Assembly (NCBI GenBank): GCA_964516295.1
Contig: CAZEYT010000032.1
Span: 1-31,162 of the forward strand
From: CAZEYT01 sp964516295
GTDB lineage: Bacteria > Verrucomicrobiota > Verrucomicrobiia > Chthoniobacterales > Terrimicrobiaceae
DNA length: 31,162 bases
Reading direction: 5' to 3'
In this document: piece by piece, positions 15,159 through 24,351 of the stretch
Numbering within the stretch: the stretch's first letter is position 1
Layout of the letters: each line of letters begins with the position of its first letter
Made by a program: the position numbers and the translations under genes
The notes under the pieces: generated by a model
What the model was told of the DNA's origin: nothing
Databases searched by the model: none
The model's input: the letters and a program-made list of their open reading frames with translations, nothing else

Positions 15159-17507
15159 TCAGCGGGCAGCAGCCTTTGGGCCTTCCACGATGGTTTCGAG
15201 GCCCGGGTTTTCCCTGGGTTGTTCGGCCGGGGGTTTGGTGACGCCTTTCCCGAGTTGCTGGAGGTAGGCGATGACGGCGATGATTTCCTTGTCGGGTCCG
15301 ATCTGGATGCCGGAGGTCTTGAGGTCATCGACGATGGTTTGGGCCTGCGCGAGGGCGTCGGCCTCGATCTCGGCGGCGGTTCGCTCGGGGAACGGTACGC
15401 CCATGTAGCGCTGGACAGCGATTTTGTTCTCGAGGGCGGCGAGGTCGGTCTTCTGGCGGAAGAGCCAGGGATAGTTCGGCATGTTGCTGCCGACCGAGGT
15501 CGAGCGGGGGTTGAGCATGTGCTGGAAGTGCCAGAGGTTTGGATACTTCCCGCCGACGCGGGCAAGGTCGGGACCCGTCCGCTTCGAGCCCCACTGGAAC
15601 GGGAAATCATACATCGACTCGGCCAGCCGGCCGCTCGGGCCGTAGCGCATGACTTCGCCGACGAGCGGTCGGATCATCTGGCTGTGGCAGTTGTAGCAAC
15701 CCTCCCGCACGTAGATGTCCCGCCCGGCGAGTTCGAGCGGCGTGTAGACCTTCTGCCACGGACCGTCTTCGTTTTTTGTTTGGTCGACGAAGACGGTCGG
15801 CAGGATCTGGATGAGTCCGCCGGTGACGACCGCGACAAGCGTTAGAACGCTGAACGGCAGCCAGCTTTCGAGGAGGCGTTCGTACCACTGGCCCCACTTT
15901 GCTCCGGAAATGCTCATGTGGATCATGGCCACGAGGGCCGTCTCGACAAGGAGGACAAAGGCGATCGTGCTGGTGATCCCGGAGCCGACGCCCCAGAGCG
16001 TGCCGAAGAGCACGAGGAGAAAGGAGTAAATGACGGGGGCGTTGAAGAACCCGGCCACAAGCGACAGACCTTCCGGAGGCCGGACTTCCGGGATTTCCAC
16101 CTCAACTGTGGCGGTGGCCGGGTGGCCGGTGCGGATCGTGCGGAAGATATTGTAAGCGAGGGCGATGAAGCCGAAGAGGAAGATCGCGCCGCCGACCATG
16201 CGGGTAACAAGCATCGCCCGAGCCGCGAGGAGGGCATCGATGAAATTCGGGTAAGCAAGCACGCCGTCGGCATTCACCGAGTTCAACATCAGGCCTTGGG
16301 TGATGCCCGAAACCCACATCGAGGCGACATAGAGGAGGATGCCCACCATGCCGGTCCAGAAATGAAGGTCGGCGAGTCGCGGCGAGAAGAGCTTTGTATT
16401 CCAGAGCCGGGGAACGAGCCAATAGAACATGCCCGCGGCCATGAAGCTGTTCCAACCAAGCGTGCCGCTGTGGACGTGGCCGATCGTCCAGTCGGTGTAG
16501 TGGGAGAGCGAATTGACCGAGCGGATCGCGAGGAGAGGCCCTTCGAAGGTGGCCATGCCATAGAACGTCACACCCGCGGCGAAGAATTTTAGCACGGGGT
16601 CGGTCCGGAGCTTGTGCCATGCGCCGCGCAGGGTCAGGAGGCCGTTCAACATGCCGCCCCACGACGGAGCCCAGAGCATGAGACTGAAGATCATTCCCAG
16701 CGTTTGGAGCCACTCCGGGAGCGCGGTGTTCAGAAGATGGTGGGGTCCGGCCCAGATGTAGATGAAGACCAGGGACCAGAAGTGAACGACCGAGAGACGG
16801 TAGCTATAGACCGGCCGCTCCGCCGCCTTCGGCAAATAGTAATACATGATGCCGAGGACCGGCGTCGTGAGAAAGAAGGCGACGGCATTGTGCCCGTACC
16901 ACCACTGGACGAGCGCATCCTGCACGCCTCCAAAGATCGGGTAGGCGTGGAGCAGACTGGTCGGAATTTGCAGGTGATTGACGATGTAGAGCATCGCCAC
17001 CGTGATGATTGTCGCGATGTAGAACCAGATGGCGACGTAGAGGGATTTCTCGTTCCGGATGGCAAGCGTCCAAAAGAAGTTCACCGCAAAGACGACCCAG
17101 ATGAGAGTGACGGCGATATTGATCGGCCAGATAAGTTCCGCGTATTCCTTGCCGCGGGAGAACCCGAGCGGGAGCGTGATGGCGGCGGCAACGATGATGG
17201 CCTGCCAGCCCCAGAAGTGCAGGGAACTCAGAAAATCCGACGCGAGCCGCGTTCGCACCAACCGCTGGGTCGAGTGGTAAATGCCCGCAAAAATCATGTT
17301 TCCGACAAATGCAAAGATCGCGGCGTTGGTGTGCAGCGGGCGAAGACGGCCGAAGGTGAGCCACGAGGTGTCGAAATTGAGAATGTGGAAACTCAACTGC
17401 GCTGCGATGAGGACGCCTGCCGCCATGGCGACGATGCTCCAGATGATCGAGGCCAGCACGAACTGGCGGACGACGGTGTCGTTGTATTCGATGGTTCGGG
17501 TATTCAT
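15159..17507 (-). CDS. ccoNO: Fused cbb3 cytochrome c oxidase subunits I and II (CcoN-CcoO)
   Basis: The 782-residue product joins the catalytic subunit CcoN (about residues 1-475) to the cytochrome c subunit CcoO (about 530-782). The CcoN part shows RPLHTNAAIFAFVGN with the low-spin heme histidine, WWYGHNAVAFFLT with the CuB-site histidine, WAGPHHLLNTALPEW with the histidine pair, and DWTIGHVHSGTLGWN with the heme ligands. The CcoO part has a membrane anchor, then YVREGCYNCHSQMIRP with one CxxCH, and later SNMPNYPWL with a candidate axial Met. Standard genomes encode these as two genes; here they are one continuous frame without stops. It is the terminal oxidase used at low oxygen. Confidence 0.95.
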   Translation of the reverse strand: MNTRTIEYNDTVVRQFVLASIIWSIVAMAAGVLIAAQLSFHILNFDTSWLTFGRLRPLHTNAAIFAFVGNMIFAGIYHSTQRLVRTRLASDFLSSLHFWGWQAIIVAAAITLPLGFSRGKEYAELIWPINIAVTLIWVVFAVNFFWTLAIRNEKSLYVAIWFYIATIITVAMLYIVNHLQIPTSLLHAYPIFGGVQDALVQWWYGHNAVAFFLTTPVLGIMYYYLPKAAERPVYSYRLSVVHFWSLVFIYIWAGPHHLLNTALPEWLQTLGMIFSLMLWAPSWGGMLNGLLTLRGAWHKLRTDPVLKFFAAGVTFYGMATFEGPLLAIRSVNSLSHYTDWTIGHVHSGTLGWNSFMAAGMFYWLVPRLWNTKLFSPRLADLHFWTGMVGILLYVASMWVSGITQGLMLNSVNADGVLAYPNFIDALLAARAMLVTRMVGGAIFLFGFIALAYNIFRTIRTGHPATATVEVEIPEVRPPEGLSLVAGFFNAPVIYSFLLVLFGTLWGVGSGITSTIAFVLLVETALVAMIHMSISGAKWGQWYERLLESWLPFSVLTLVAVVTGGLIQILPTVFVDQTKNEDGPWQKVYTPLELAGRDIYVREGCYNCHSQMIRPLVGEVMRYGPSGRLAESMYDFPFQWGSKRTGPDLARVGGKYPNLWHFQHMLNPRSTSVGSNMPNYPWLFRQKTDLAALENKIAVQRYMGVPFPERTAAEIEADALAQAQTIVDDLKTSGIQIGPDKEIIAVIAYLQQLGKGVTKPPAEQPRENPGLETIVEGPKAAAR

Positions 17508-17516
17508 GAAAATCGG

Positions 17517-17711
17517 TCAGGGAGCCGGGGGGTCATCCGGCGGGGCGGGGTGGGACTTGGGCCCCGGTGGGTTGGTTTTTTCTTTGCGGAATGGCAGGAG
17601 GCTGTCGCGCAGCGTGTCGCCGCCCGAGAAGTCGTGGTGGTAGAGAAACGCGGCGGCGAAGAAGAGCGCGAGCATCATGCTCACGAAGATGGTGACACCG
17701 AGCACGTTCAT
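17517..17711 (-). CDS. Small single-pass membrane protein at the head of the cbb3 operon
   Basis: This 64-residue protein begins MNVLGVTIFVSMMLALFFAA. It has one N-terminal membrane helix (about 3-23), then HHDFSGGDTLRDSLLPF and a Pro-rich tail. It is 9 bases upstream of ccoNO and is therefore the first gene of the operon. Its position and size suggest a CcoS-like assembly protein, but the typical CcoS FDDL motif is not present, so I leave it unnamed. Longer upstream extensions of this frame overlap the divergent regulator and are discounted. Confidence 0.68.
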   Translation of the reverse strand: MNVLGVTIFVSMMLALFFAAAFLYHHDFSGGDTLRDSLLPFRKEKTNPPGPKSHPAPPDDPPAP

Positions 17712-17824
17712 GAGCGCCCGGCTCTCCAACCCTCGCAAAAAACAAGAGGTCCCTGAGAAAGCATGGCTCATCCTGCGCGTTCGGGGGGATGGCCGCCACG
17801 CATCCATTCGGAAATACTGCGCAG

Positions 17825-17837
17825 ATTTTCGGAAAAT
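17825..17837. promoter_or_regulatory. Candidate operator between the cbb3 operon and its divergent regulator
   Basis: ATTTTC-G-GAAAAT is a perfect 6-bp inverted repeat with one central base. The word TTCGGAAA also occurs about 22 bases to the left, near 17806. It is in the 152-bp space between the divergent starts at 17711 and 17864, a natural place for a regulator site. No FNR-type TTGAT-N4-ATCAA box is seen in this space. Confidence 0.35.
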
Positions 17838-17863
17838 TCGCTTGAGGCCCGGGGAGAGCCCCG

Positions 17864-18784
17864 ATGAACATCTCTCCAACCCTGACCAGTATTTTGCAGA
17901 ACGTTGATTTTGTTCCTGGATTTCCCGGCCCGGCCGATGAAAAGCAGATTCCGGCTTTGTTGCCGCCGGGGGATCTTTTTTCCGACTTGGCCGAGTCCTT
18001 CCGACAGGCGACCGGGCTGCCGCTCCATTGGCATCCCCCCGGGGAGTTTTGTGTGCCGGACGACGAGGGGATTCCGGATTTTTGCCGGGTGATGTCGGCC
18101 GGGCACAAGGCATGCGCCACGTGCGTAAAGACCCATCTGGCCCTGCAGGATACAGCGGGACTGAAGTCGGCGCGGTGTTTTGCGGGGCTGACATCTTCGG
18201 CCGTGCCGGTGGTGCGCGAGGGGGAAGCTCTCGGATTTTTGCATACGGGCCATGTGTATGTGGACCGTCCGGCCGGGTGTGCGACGCCCGGACGCGGGTG
18301 CATGCTGCCCGGGCGCGCCCGGCGCAAATGTGCCTGCGCGGGGGCTTGTCAGGAAACGCGGGCGTTTTCGTCGCGACAATACGAGGGGGCTCTCGGGCTG
18401 CTGCGGGTCTTTTCCAATCAGCTGGCGGCCCTTCCCGAGATGACGCCGACGGCCTCGCGGCATTCGTCGATCGATCTGGCGGTGCGATTGATTCGGAGCG
18501 ATGTGGCGCGGGACTGGCGTCTGGGCAATCTCGCCTCGGCCGTCGGGATGCATCACGGGTATTTCAGCGAGCAATTTCATGCTCGGACGGGGCAGACGCT
18601 GACAAAGTTCCTTGCTCAACTGCGGGTGCAAAAGGCGAGGCAGCTTCTGCGTTTCACGGGATATCCGGTGAGTGACATCGCGTTCGCGAGCGGGTTTCGA
18701 TCGATCTCGCAGTTCAACCGCGTGTTCAAGGCCCACACCGGCCATGCTCCCAAGGACGAACGCGCGGCAAACTCTACGCCCTAA
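17864..18784 (+). CDS. PocR-AraC family transcription regulator, cysteine-rich sensor domain
   Basis: This 306-residue protein has an N-terminal PocR-like sensory domain (about 35-165) and a C-terminal AraC/XylS helix-turn-helix domain (about 203-298). The AraC part shows LGNLASAVGMHHGYFSEQF (first HTH) and VSDIAFASGFRSISQFNRVF (second HTH). The sensor domain contains ten cysteines (63, 74, 84, 87, 105, 139, 146, 156, 158, 162), which is unusually many. GGGGAG lies a suitable distance before ATG 17864. It is divergent from the cbb3 operon and is the likely regulator of it, perhaps by redox or metal sensing; that function is inferred. Confidence 0.88.
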   Translation: MNISPTLTSILQNVDFVPGFPGPADEKQIPALLPPGDLFSDLAESFRQATGLPLHWHPPGEFCVPDDEGIPDFCRVMSAGHKACATCVKTHLALQDTAGLKSARCFAGLTSSAVPVVREGEALGFLHTGHVYVDRPAGCATPGRGCMLPGRARRKCACAGACQETRAFSSRQYEGALGLLRVFSNQLAALPEMTPTASRHSSIDLAVRLIRSDVARDWRLGNLASAVGMHHGYFSEQFHARTGQTLTKFLAQLRVQKARQLLRFTGYPVSDIAFASGFRSISQFNRVFKAHTGHAPKDERAANSTP

Positions 18785-18868
18785 GCGGAAGTGGGGCGGG
18801 CGGCGGCTTTGTCCGGGAAAAATCCCGCCTTGCGCGGTCGGGGGCCCAGCCTTCAGTCTGTCGCCCGC

Positions 18869-19639
18869 ATGGAGGCATTTTTTGATCGCGAGCACCAACC
18901 CGCTCCGGCTTGGGCGCGTGGGGTGACGGTGGTCCTTCTTCTGGCCGTATATTCCTTTGCGTGTTGGTTCGGTTTTTCACGAACAGCCGGTAACTGGGAA
19001 CTCGTCTGGAGTTACCGCGTCGCCTTTTTTGACGGCTGGCTGTTGACGATCCTGATTTCGCTCGCGGCATTGGTTTTGAGCACAGTCATCGGACTGGTGG
19101 CCGCGCTCGCCAGACGTTCGACCTTTCTGCCGCTGCGTTATTCGGCGATCTTGTATGTGGAAAGCGTGCGCGGTCTTCCGCTCATTGTTCTTCTTCTTTT
19201 CGGATTCTATGTCGTGGCGGACGTGCTGGGTTGGAATGACCGTTTCTCCGCGGGCATCGTGATTCTTTCGCTCTTCAGCGGGGCTTATATTGCGGAGATC
19301 ATCCGGGCGGGGATCGAGAGCGTCGGGCGGTCGCAGTGGGACTCCGCGCGCTCCATCGGCCTTACGCCGGTGCAGACATATCGATTTGTGGTTTTTCCAC
19401 AGGTTCTCCGCCAATCGCTCCCACCGCTCGCCGGACAATTTTCATCGATCATCAAAGACTCGTCCCTTCTCTTCGTGCTGGGGATTACCGAGTTGACGTA
19501 TTCGGCCCAGCAGGTCGCTTCGGCAACCTACAGCACGCTTGCCTGCTATTTACCGCTCGGTCTTCTTTACCTCGCTCTCACCGTCCCGGTCTCGCTTTGG
19601 ACCAAGTGGCTGGAGAAAAAGGTCCGTTTCGAGAGCTGA
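18869..19639 (+). CDS. Polar amino acid ABC transporter permease (HisM family)
   Basis: I choose ATG 18869 (256 residues, MEAFFDREH); a GTG at 18791 would add 26 residues of poor character. About five or six membrane helices are visible. GWLLTILISLAALVLSTVIG starts the permease fold, and the EAA loop is ESVGRSQWDSARSIGLTPVQ followed by FPQVLRQSLPPLAGQFSS. ESVRGLPLIVLLLF is also typical. It forms the membrane channel with the ATPase encoded immediately downstream (2-base gap). There is no gene for a periplasmic binding protein beside it. Confidence 0.9.
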   Translation: MEAFFDREHQPAPAWARGVTVVLLLAVYSFACWFGFSRTAGNWELVWSYRVAFFDGWLLTILISLAALVLSTVIGLVAALARRSTFLPLRYSAILYVESVRGLPLIVLLLFGFYVVADVLGWNDRFSAGIVILSLFSGAYIAEIIRAGIESVGRSQWDSARSIGLTPVQTYRFVVFPQVLRQSLPPLAGQFSSIIKDSSLLFVLGITELTYSAQQVASATYSTLACYLPLGLLYLALTVPVSLWTKWLEKKVRFES

Positions 19640-19641
19640 CC

Positions 19642-20373
19642 ATGGAAATCGTTCTGAACAATCTCACCAAAACCTTCGGCCCCCACCGCGTGCTGGATGA
19701 TGTGACGCTGACGTTTTCGTTTGACCACACGCTGGCCTTGATCGGGCCATCCGGCGGCGGAAAATCCACTCTTCTCCGCCTGCTGGCGGGCTTGGACCAA
19801 CCGACTTCGGGCACGGTTTCAGTTGCGGGGCGACCGTTGGGAAAAACCGAGGAGGAGCTTCGCGATTTTCGCCGGGGGGTCGGGGTTGTTTTCCAAGCTT
19901 ACAATCTTTTTCCCCATCTCTCGGCCCTCCAGAACGTGCTGCTCCCGCTCACGGAGGTCCACCGTCTGGCTCCGACGGAGGCGCGCGAGCGGGCGAGGAG
20001 CGTTCTGGCCCGATTTCAGCTCGAGCGGCACGCCGACAAGCAACCGGGCCAACTCAGCGGAGGCCAGCGCCAGCGGGTGGCCATCGCGCGGGCCCTTGCC
20101 ATTGATCCCCAGCTTCTCCTTCTCGACGAGCCCACCTCGGCACTCGATCCCGAAATGACCGCCGAGGTTCTGGATGTGATCGCGGAACTCCGCGAATCCG
20201 GCAAGCCGATCGTGCTCGTCACGCACGAGATGGGATTTGCCCGCCGGACGGCGGATCTGGTGGCCTTTGTGGCGGAGGGCGGCATCCCGGCCTGTGCGCC
20301 GGGCGGGGACTTTTTCGAGCGCCCATCACACCCGGACGTGAAGCGGTTCCTCGACCGGATTTTGAAATACTGA
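19642..20373 (+). CDS. Polar amino acid ABC transporter ATPase (GlnQ/HisP family)
   Basis: ATG 19642 gives 243 residues beginning MEIVLNNLTKTFG. Walker A GPSGGGKST is at 35-43, signature LSGGQ at 138-142, Walker B LLLLDEP at 158-164, and the switch His in LVTHEMGFAR near residue 195. The closing VKRFLDRIL is characteristic of the GlnQ branch. It energises import with the permease encoded just upstream. The gene ends 9 bases before a convergent stop. Confidence 0.93.
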   Translation: MEIVLNNLTKTFGPHRVLDDVTLTFSFDHTLALIGPSGGGKSTLLRLLAGLDQPTSGTVSVAGRPLGKTEEELRDFRRGVGVVFQAYNLFPHLSALQNVLLPLTEVHRLAPTEARERARSVLARFQLERHADKQPGQLSGGQRQRVAIARALAIDPQLLLLDEPTSALDPEMTAEVLDVIAELRESGKPIVLVTHEMGFARRTADLVAFVAEGGIPACAPGGDFFERPSHPDVKRFLDRILKY

Positions 20374-20382
20374 AGCGGTCGG

Positions 20383-20943
20383 TTACCTGAAGAAGGATTT
20401 CGAGTATTCCTGGCCTTCCTTGAGGTTCCAAGCCCGCTCGAGATCCTTGGTCCAAAGCGTCTTGCTTTGCGCCGAAATGGCGATCTTTCCCTCGGCATTG
20501 CGAATCAAAACAATATAGCCCTCGTAGTCGTAGCCGCTTTTGGCCAGCGTCCGGTCGAAGCCCTGTTCGAACGGCTCGCCGACCCACTCGAAAGTCTTGG
20601 AGGCGAGGAGATCGGCGTCGAATTCGCGTCGGTAGATCACTTTCCAGTTGTCCTTCCGCGTCGTGTCTTCGCCCATCATTACCAAACAAACGCGGTTTGT
20701 TTTGAAATCATTGAACGACCCATTCTGGATCTTCACGACCGGCTCGAAGGCCGCGAGCTTTTCGCCGATGCTGCCGCCATCGACGTCCTCGACCGTGCGT
20801 CCCCGCGTCACGGAGATCCGGATATTGTCGCCCGGCTGGAGAACTTTGTCGGCAGCGTGAGCAGCGGCCCCTCCCTGAAGCGCGATTGCCAAAACGATTG
20901 CGGTGATCAACCGAGAGCTTTCCATCGCGATATGGCGTGCCAT
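20383..20943 (-). CDS. Secreted protein of unknown function
   Basis: This 186-residue protein starts with a signal-peptide-like segment (LITAIVLAIALQGGAAAHAA) with a likely cut after AHA near residue 30, so the mature part should be periplasmic. The mature part begins KVLQPGDNIRISVTRG and contains the pairs KVIYRREFDADLL and YIVLIRNAEGKIAISAQ. I do not recognise a domain. A second start, MESSRL at 20925, would give a more usual signal peptide. It is convergent with the ABC operon and lies 35 bases downstream of the kinase-like gene in the same direction. Confidence 0.7.
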   Translation of the reverse strand: MARHIAMESSRLITAIVLAIALQGGAAAHAADKVLQPGDNIRISVTRGRTVEDVDGGSIGEKLAAFEPVVKIQNGSFNDFKTNRVCLVMMGEDTTRKDNWKVIYRREFDADLLASKTFEWVGEPFEQGFDRTLAKSGYDYEGYIVLIRNAEGKIAISAQSKTLWTKDLERAWNLKEGQEYSKSFFR

Positions 20944-20978
20944 CCTGCGCCTGATTTGTCCAGCGAAAAGACGCCGGG

Positions 20979-22064
20979 TCAGATGTGCAATTCCGCCCGG
21001 GATTCCTGCTCGCCGCTGAGTTCGGCTCCGATTTCGCCGCGGCGGTGACGTTCGAGGAGGTGAAGCAGGGAAGCGCGCACCATCGCGCCCATGGTCTGAC
21101 AGGTTTCGAACCGCGGATCGTCGTAGTGCTCCGCGAGTTGCCGGCCGAGGTGGGCAATCTTTTCCGGGGTGGAAAGCTCCTCCAAAACCATTGCCGCGAG
21201 CAGCGTTCGCAGGCGCTCTTCAATGATCCGCATGCGTCGAAGAATGAGGGACTGCTCCTCGCGCTGATATTGCTGCGCGGTCTTTTGGTTCAGGTGCCGC
21301 ATGCAATAGAGCACCAGGGCGCGATTGTCTTTGAAATACTGCGGGAGGTAAAAATTCTTCCGTTCGTTGTAGCTTTGCTGGTCGAAATCCATCGCCCGGA
21401 TGCGGATCTGCACCTCTTCGATATCCGGCGTCATGTCCATGACGAAGTTGCAGGCGCGCATGTCGCCGAGGAGGCGAATGAAGCAGCGTTCGTTGAATTT
21501 CACCAACTCCTTCGCGAGACGCACGATTTTCACCTGGGGATTGTGGAGCCAGTCGCGGATGAAGAGATCGCCGGGAATCCCGGCCACATGCTCTTCGACA
21601 AGCGTGTTTCCGCACGTGAGGTAGTGCATGCGGTAGGGCGAGAGCAAGTGCTCCAACTCGAGGCCGTAGATGCGGGAGGCGTCGGCGCGTTTGATGTAAA
21701 AGTAGTCTTGGTTGTCGTTGTAGGAATTGACGATCCGGACGCGGAACGGTTGCGTGTTGCCGAACGAACAATAGTCCACCCGATCCACATAGAGATGCTC
21801 GAGGGCCGAGCGGTCGCCGCCGCTTTTGAGAAGGGCGTAGGTTTCTTTGAGTCCTTGGTGGATTCGCGGCGTCTCGAACGAGTGGTAGGCGACGGTCTGC
21901 CAGAGGGTGTCTTTTCCGTTCTTGTCCAGAAGCGGGCCGCTGACGTGGAAGTAAAAGAGATCCGTGTAGGTGACCGGCAGCCGAACTTCGCGGTTGTAGC
22001 GCACAAGATACTCCCGCAGAGGTGGCTTCACCGGGAAGAGCGGCTTCTTCAGAATCGTGGCCAT
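20979..22064 (-). CDS. Conserved protein with cryptic protein-kinase-fold signatures
   Basis: ATG 22064 gives 361 residues beginning MATILKKPLF. I do not recognise a named family. Several blocks follow the order of a kinase fold: DYFYIKRAD with Lys125 (like the beta-3 lysine), LELEHL with Glu136/138 (like helix C), NTLVEEHVAGIPGDLFI at 153-169 (hinge-like), LLGDMRACN with Asp201 and Asn206 (spacing D-x4-N as in HRDxKxxN), and AMDFD with Asp226 (DFG-like). The C-terminal 100 residues are helical. If correct it is an atypical kinase or pseudokinase. It is 103 bases downstream of sucD in the same direction and may share its transcript. The kinase reading is inference. Confidence 0.75.
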   Translation of the reverse strand: MATILKKPLFPVKPPLREYLVRYNREVRLPVTYTDLFYFHVSGPLLDKNGKDTLWQTVAYHSFETPRIHQGLKETYALLKSGGDRSALEHLYVDRVDYCSFGNTQPFRVRIVNSYNDNQDYFYIKRADASRIYGLELEHLLSPYRMHYLTCGNTLVEEHVAGIPGDLFIRDWLHNPQVKIVRLAKELVKFNERCFIRLLGDMRACNFVMDMTPDIEEVQIRIRAMDFDQQSYNERKNFYLPQYFKDNRALVLYCMRHLNQKTAQQYQREEQSLILRRMRIIEERLRTLLAAMVLEELSTPEKIAHLGRQLAEHYDDPRFETCQTMGAMVRASLLHLLERHRRGEIGAELSGEQESRAELHI

Positions 22065-22167
22065 AAACGGCTCCCAATGTCCGCCATCCCCCACCCGGCG
22101 TAACGCTTTTTCTGGAACGGCGCGGGCGGGTTTTGACGATTCGACCGCTGGTGGGGTCGGCGCGTGT

Positions 22168-23046
22168 TCAGCCGCGGGCGATGCGGCGGAGGAGGGCGTC
22201 GGCCATGTCGGCCGGAGTGGCGGCGACCTCGATGTTGGCGGCCTGGAGAGCCTCGATCTTGCCGGCGGCCGTACCTTTGCCTCCGCTGACGATGGCTCCG
22301 GCGTGGCCCATGCGCCGTCCGGGAGGTGCGGTGGCCCCGGCAATGAAGGCGGCAACCGGCTTCTTGCAGTTTGCCGCAAGCCAGGCAGCGGCTTCTTCTT
22401 CCGCGGTTCCTCCGATTTCTCCGATCATGATGATCGCTTCGGTCTCTTCATCGGCATTGAACATTTGGACGACGTCGAGGTGGGACGTGCCATTGATCGG
22501 ATCGCCGCCGATGCCGACGCAGGTGGATTGACCGTGACCGCGGCTGGAAAGTTGCCAGACGGCTTCGTAAGTGAGGGTGCCCGAACGCGAGACGACCCCG
22601 ACTTTGCCGGGCTTGTGGATGTAGCCGGGCATGATGCCGATCTTGCACTGGCCCGGAGTAATGATCCCGGGGCAGTTCGGACCGATGAGTCGGCTGGTGC
22701 TGCCTGCCATGGCGGCCTTCACACGCATCATGTCGAGAACGGGAATGCCCTCGGTGATGCAGATGACGAGTTCGACTCCAGCGTCCACGGCTTCGAGGAT
22801 TGAGTCGGCGGCGAATTCCGCCGGGACGAAAATCATCGAGGCATTGCACCCGGATTCGCGGCGGGCTTCGTGAACGGTGTCGAAAACGGGGATTTTGCCT
22901 TCGAACAATTCACCCCCGCGGGCGGGGGTGACGCCGGCGACGAGGTTGGTGCCGTATTCGAGGCAGGACTTGGCGTGAAATCCGCCGGCTTTTCCAGTGA
23001 TGCCCTGAACGAGCAGGCGCGTGTTTTTGTCAACGAGGATGGCCAT
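22168..23046 (-). CDS. sucD: Succinyl-CoA ligase, alpha subunit
   Basis: This 292-residue subunit binds CoA and carries the phosphohistidine of the TCA-cycle enzyme that makes ATP or GTP from succinyl-CoA. The N-terminal Rossmann domain shows VQGITGKAGGFH, IGPNCPGII is at 121-129, and GVVSRSGTLTYE is at 150-161. The active-site His is His248 in RRMGHAGAI, matching the usual position. It follows sucC by 24 bases. The length is normal for the family. Confidence 0.97.
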   Translation of the reverse strand: MAILVDKNTRLLVQGITGKAGGFHAKSCLEYGTNLVAGVTPARGGELFEGKIPVFDTVHEARRESGCNASMIFVPAEFAADSILEAVDAGVELVICITEGIPVLDMMRVKAAMAGSTSRLIGPNCPGIITPGQCKIGIMPGYIHKPGKVGVVSRSGTLTYEAVWQLSSRGHGQSTCVGIGGDPINGTSHLDVVQMFNADEETEAIIMIGEIGGTAEEEAAAWLAANCKKPVAAFIAGATAPPGRRMGHAGAIVSGGKGTAAGKIEALQAANIEVAATPADMADALLRRIARG

Positions 23047-23070
23047 CTTGTGAAGCGAGGTGAGGTTGAA

Positions 23071-24258
<1,188 letters not shown>

Positions 24259-24281
24259 GCGTTCAACAGAAAAGCTGGAGG

Positions 24282-24287
24282 GTTATA
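24282..24287 (-). promoter_or_regulatory. Possible -10 element for sucCD
   Basis: On the minus strand TATAAC lies about 25 bases before the sucC ATG, in an otherwise GC-rich 93-base gap between the kinase gene and sucC. I see no good -35 hexamer at the right spacing, so this is weak. Confidence 0.25.
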
Positions 24288-24351
24288 CGCCGGGCGGCGG
24301 CCGGCCTGCGATAGAAAAGTCGGTTGGTGTTTGGAAAGCTGCCCATGGTGC

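Noticed and set aside
16614..17756. 380-residue plus-strand open frame
   Set aside because: Antisense to ccoNO and strongly charged, as expected from the complement of membrane-helix codons.
17712..17863. FNR/Anr box for the cbb3 operon
   Set aside because: No TTGAT-N4-ATCAA or close variant was found in the divergent intergenic space.
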